A stretch of 64,000 nt of DNA from Pseudarthrobacter enclensis (GTDB lineage: Bacteria > Actinomycetota > Actinomycetes > Actinomycetales > Micrococcaceae). Under the pieces are notes generated by a model, which was not told the origin of the DNA, did not search any database, and worked only from the letters and a program-made list of their open reading frames with translations. The stretch is taken from positions 1 to 64,000 of the forward strand of contig NZ_JAUSRE010000009.1 in NCBI RefSeq assembly GCF_030811655.1, given 5' to 3'. Positions 61,797 to 64,000 of this stretch are shown here, piece by piece; position 1 is the first letter of the stretch; the number at the start of each line of letters is the position of its first letter. A program made the translations under genes and the position numbers.

Positions 61797-64000
61797 GTGA
61801 CAGTTACTACCGCCCTGTACCGCAGATACCGTCCCGACTCGTTCGCTGACGTTATCGGGCAGGAGCACGTCACCGAGCCCCTGATGACGGCTTTGCGGAA
61901 GAACCGCGTCAATCACGCCTACCTTTTTTCCGGCCCCAGGGGGTGCGGAAAAACAACTTCCGCCCGAATTTTGGCACGCTGCCTGAACTGTGCCCAGGGC
62001 CCCACGGATACCCCCTGCGGGACCTGCCCCAGCTGCATCGAGCTGGCCAGGGGCGGCTCCGGTTCCCTGGATGTCATCGAGATCGACGCCGCGAGCCACG
62101 GCGGCGTTGACGACGCGCGGGACCTCCGCGAGCGCGCCACCTTTGCGCCAGTCCGGGACCGCTACAAGATCTTCATCATTGACGAGGCCCACATGGTCAC
62201 GTCGGCCGGGTTCAATGCCCTGCTGAAGATCGTGGAGGAGCCGCCGGAACACATCAAGTTCATCTTCGCCACCACCGAGCCTGACAAGGTCATCGGAACC
62301 ATCCGGTCCCGGACCCATCACTACCCCTTCCGGCTGGTGCCGCCAGAGCCCCTGATGGCCTACCTGGAACTCCTGTGCCGCCAGGAGAACGTCCCGGTGG
62401 CCCCCGGTGTCCTGTCGTTGGTCATCCGGGCCGGCGGCGGTTCCGTCCGCGACTCCCTCTCCGTCCTGGACCAGCTCATGGCCGGCGCCGGACCCACCGG
62501 GCTTGACTACGAGCTGGCCGTGGCGCTGCTTGGCTACACCCACGCGTCACTGCTGGACGACGTCGTGGAAGCCACCGCCGCGTCCGACGCCGCCACCGTC
62601 TTCCGTGCCGTGGACCGGGTCATCCAAACCGGCCATGACCCCCGCCGCTTCGTCGAGGACCTGCTGGAGCGCTTCCGCGACCTGATCATCGTCCAGGCCA
62701 TGCCGGAGAGCGCCCATGCCATCCTGCGGGGAATGCCGGCGGACCAAATCGCCCGCCTCCAGAACCAGGCACACAACCTTGGAGCAGCGGAACTCTCCCG
62801 CGCCGCAGACGTCACCAATACGGCCCTGACCGAAATGACAGGTGCCACGTCTCCGCGGCTGCACCTTGAACTGCTCTGCGCCCGGATACTGCTGCCCAGC
62901 TCCGAGCAGAATGAGCGCGGGATGGCTGCCCGGATCGACCGGGTGGAGCGGCGCCTGAACTACGCCGGGAACGACGTCGCGGCTCCCGCCACCCCAGTGC
63001 CTGGTGTCAACGCGGCGCCGGTGGCTGCAGCGCCTGCAGCAACGGCAACGACTGAAGACCCTGCCGCGGTGCCTGCCGCCTCCGCGCAGTCCACACCCGG
63101 CACTCCCGAGGCACCGGCTTCCGTGCGGGGTTCCGACCCCACCGGAGCTGCGTCACCCGAAGCTCCGGCCGCCACGCCGGCAACGGACGGCCACGCCGTT
63201 CCCGCGGCTGAAGCTTCCCGCAGCCCGCTCACCCCACCGCGGGTAAGCACCAGCGACTGGCCTGTGGAGGAACAGGGACACGCCCGCACACCACAGGGCC
63301 CTGCTGCGCCAGGAACCACGCCCGCGGCAGCACGGCAGACGCCTGCAGCGCCGCAGAACAATGCAGCACCGCAAAAAAACAGCACCCCGCAAAGCAGCCC
63401 CGGGCCACAGAGCACCCCCGCGCCACAGACGGCCGCCCCTCAGCCGGCGGGCAGCATGCAGGCATCCGGCAACAACGAGCCGGCACTGCGCCAGGCGGCA
63501 CCTGACCAGGGAGCCCCGGCACACTCGGCGCCTCCCGCGTCCCCGGCCATGGGTGACGTGGAGGTCCTCCGCAGGGCGTGGCCTGACGTCCTGCAGGCGC
63601 TGTCCAAGATCAAGCGCAGCACCTGGGCCCTCGTTGAGCCCAACGCGCAGGTCAGCGCCTTTGACGGCAGTGTCCTCACCCTGTCGTTCACCACGTCCGG
63701 GCTTGCCGGGGCCTTCGGCAGGGCGGACCACTCCGACAACCTGCGCAAGGCTATCCACAAAACTGTTGGCATCGACTGCCAGATCAACGCGGTAGCCGGC
63801 GGCGGCCCCAGCCAGGCGAGCTCTGAGCCAAACCCAAAAGTGCCCGCCAGCCCGGTGGTTCCGGCCACTTCAGCTGACGTTGCATGGGGGCTGGCTCCGG
63901 CTCCCGCCCAAGCAGCTCCCCCGGCTGCTCCTGCCGCCGCGGCGCCGGCACCAGGAGCTGCGGCGGCTGCAGCCCAGGCTGCCACGCAAGGCAGGAGTAC
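61797..64000 (+). CDS. dnaX: DNA polymerase III subunits gamma/tau, 3'-truncated
   Basis: GTG start, open to the window end (734 codons shown). RFC-type AAA+ ATPase: VTTALYRRYRPDSFADVIGQEHV, Walker A SGPRGCGKTT, four zinc-binding cysteines (C-x8-C-x2-C-x2-C pattern in CLNCAQGPTDTPCGTCPSC), DEAH in IIDEAHMVT, and SRC-like sensor replaced by SRTHHY. A long Ala/Pro/Thr/Gln-rich linker (from about residue 390) leads to a further domain near 590. It is the clamp-loader core of the replisome. Confidence 0.95.
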   Translation, partial: MTVTTALYRRYRPDSFADVIGQEHVTEPLMTALRKNRVNHAYLFSGPRGCGKTTSARILARCLNCAQGPTDTPCGTCPSCIELARGGSGSLDVIEIDAASHGGVDDARDLRERATFAPVRDRYKIFIIDEAHMVTSAGFNALLKIVEEPPEHIKFIFATTEPDKVIGTIRSRTHHYPFRLVPPEPLMAYLELLCRQENVPVAPGVLSLVIRAGGGSVRDSLSVLDQLMAGAGPTGLDYELAVALLGYTHASLLDDVVEATAASDAATVFRAVDRVIQTGHDPRRFVEDLLERFRDLIIVQAMPESAHAILRGMPADQIARLQNQAHNLGAAELSRAADVTNTALTEMTGATSPRLHLELLCARILLPSSEQNERGMAARIDRVERRLNYAGNDVAAPATPVPGVNAAPVAAAPAATATTEDPAAVPAASAQSTPGTPEAPASVRGSDPTGAASPEAPAATPATDGHAVPAAEASRSPLTPPRVSTSDWPVEEQGHARTPQGPAAPGTTPAAARQTPAAPQNNAAPQKNSTPQSSPGPQSTPAPQTAAPQPAGSMQASGNNEPALRQAAPDQGAPAHSAPPASPAMGDVEVLRRAWPDVLQALSKIKRSTWALVEPNAQVSAFDGSVLTLSFTTSGLAGAFGRADHSDNLRKAIHKTVGIDCQINAVAGGGPSQASSEPNPKVPASPVVPATSADVAWGLAPAPAQAAPPAAPAAAAPAPGAAAAAAQAATQGRS

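Overview
The window is GC-rich (roughly two thirds G+C), densely coded chromosomal DNA from an actinomycete, most probably Arthrobacter/Pseudarthrobacter (Micrococcaceae). The genus is inferred from remembered protein resemblance, not from a search. Supporting signs are mycobacterial/corynebacterial gene pairs (lhr-nei, ramB facing aceA, a virR-like pair), a tRNA-Ser without encoded CCA, a short SRP RNA next to dnaX, and many genes with a -10-like hexamer 6-7 nt before the start codon, as expected for leaderless mRNAs. I see no insertion sequence, prophage, CRISPR array or obvious foreign island.

Layout. 1-4.4 kb: truncated amino-acid permease, a ThDP enzyme, small unknown genes and a DUF4232-type lipoprotein. 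4.6-16.8 kb: Lhr helicase overlapping a Nei-type glycosylase; yczE facing its MocR-type regulator; an HTH/SRPBCC pair; RluA-type pseudouridine synthase, macrodomain protein, DedA protein. 16.8-31.2 kb: PEP carboxylase, a DUF1684 protein, a GCDH-like acyl-CoA dehydrogenase with an SDR, GH76 and GH32 enzymes, YdeI, VOC, a degenerate Nudix protein, an unknown protein, an SRPBCC protein and a tRNA-guanine transglycosylase.

31.2-48 kb is central-carbon and sensing territory: dienelactone hydrolase; a tetR-poxB unit with paired operators; an alpha-ketoglutarate-permease homologue facing a two-component system fused in operon with a TAXI solute-binding lipoprotein; ramB facing aceA and aceB (glyoxylate shunt); a CynX-type MFS transporter; a D-2-hydroxyacid dehydrogenase and an acetyltransferase. 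48-64 kb: glycogen-debranching-type enzyme with a GT4 glycosyltransferase, FrnE-type DsbA and TetR regulator, the virR-like pair, HAD hydrolase, Stealth phosphotransferase, CpdA-like phosphodiesterase, glutathione peroxidase, M23 peptidase with a repetitive Pro/Ala/Thr tail, MpaB-type protein, tRNA-Ser(GGA), SRP RNA and 5' dnaX.

PoxB, PEP carboxylase, RamB/AceA/AceB and the dicarboxylate-type transporter/sensor cluster form a plausible acetate-pyruvate-C4/C5-acid metabolic neighbourhood.

The most unusual signal is not a gene. Three convergent intergenic gaps (32.0, 39.8-40.05 and 45.06 kb) carry related elements built on an exact 32-bp period and strong hairpins. Two of them share a near-identical 17-bp palindrome arm, and the largest is an inverted array of about eight units. 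They look like an unreported REP/BIME-like family in this lineage. Other leads are the KgtP-TCS-TAXI sensing cluster, a 17-residue three-cysteine micro-ORF, paired TetR operators, and widespread leaderless starts.
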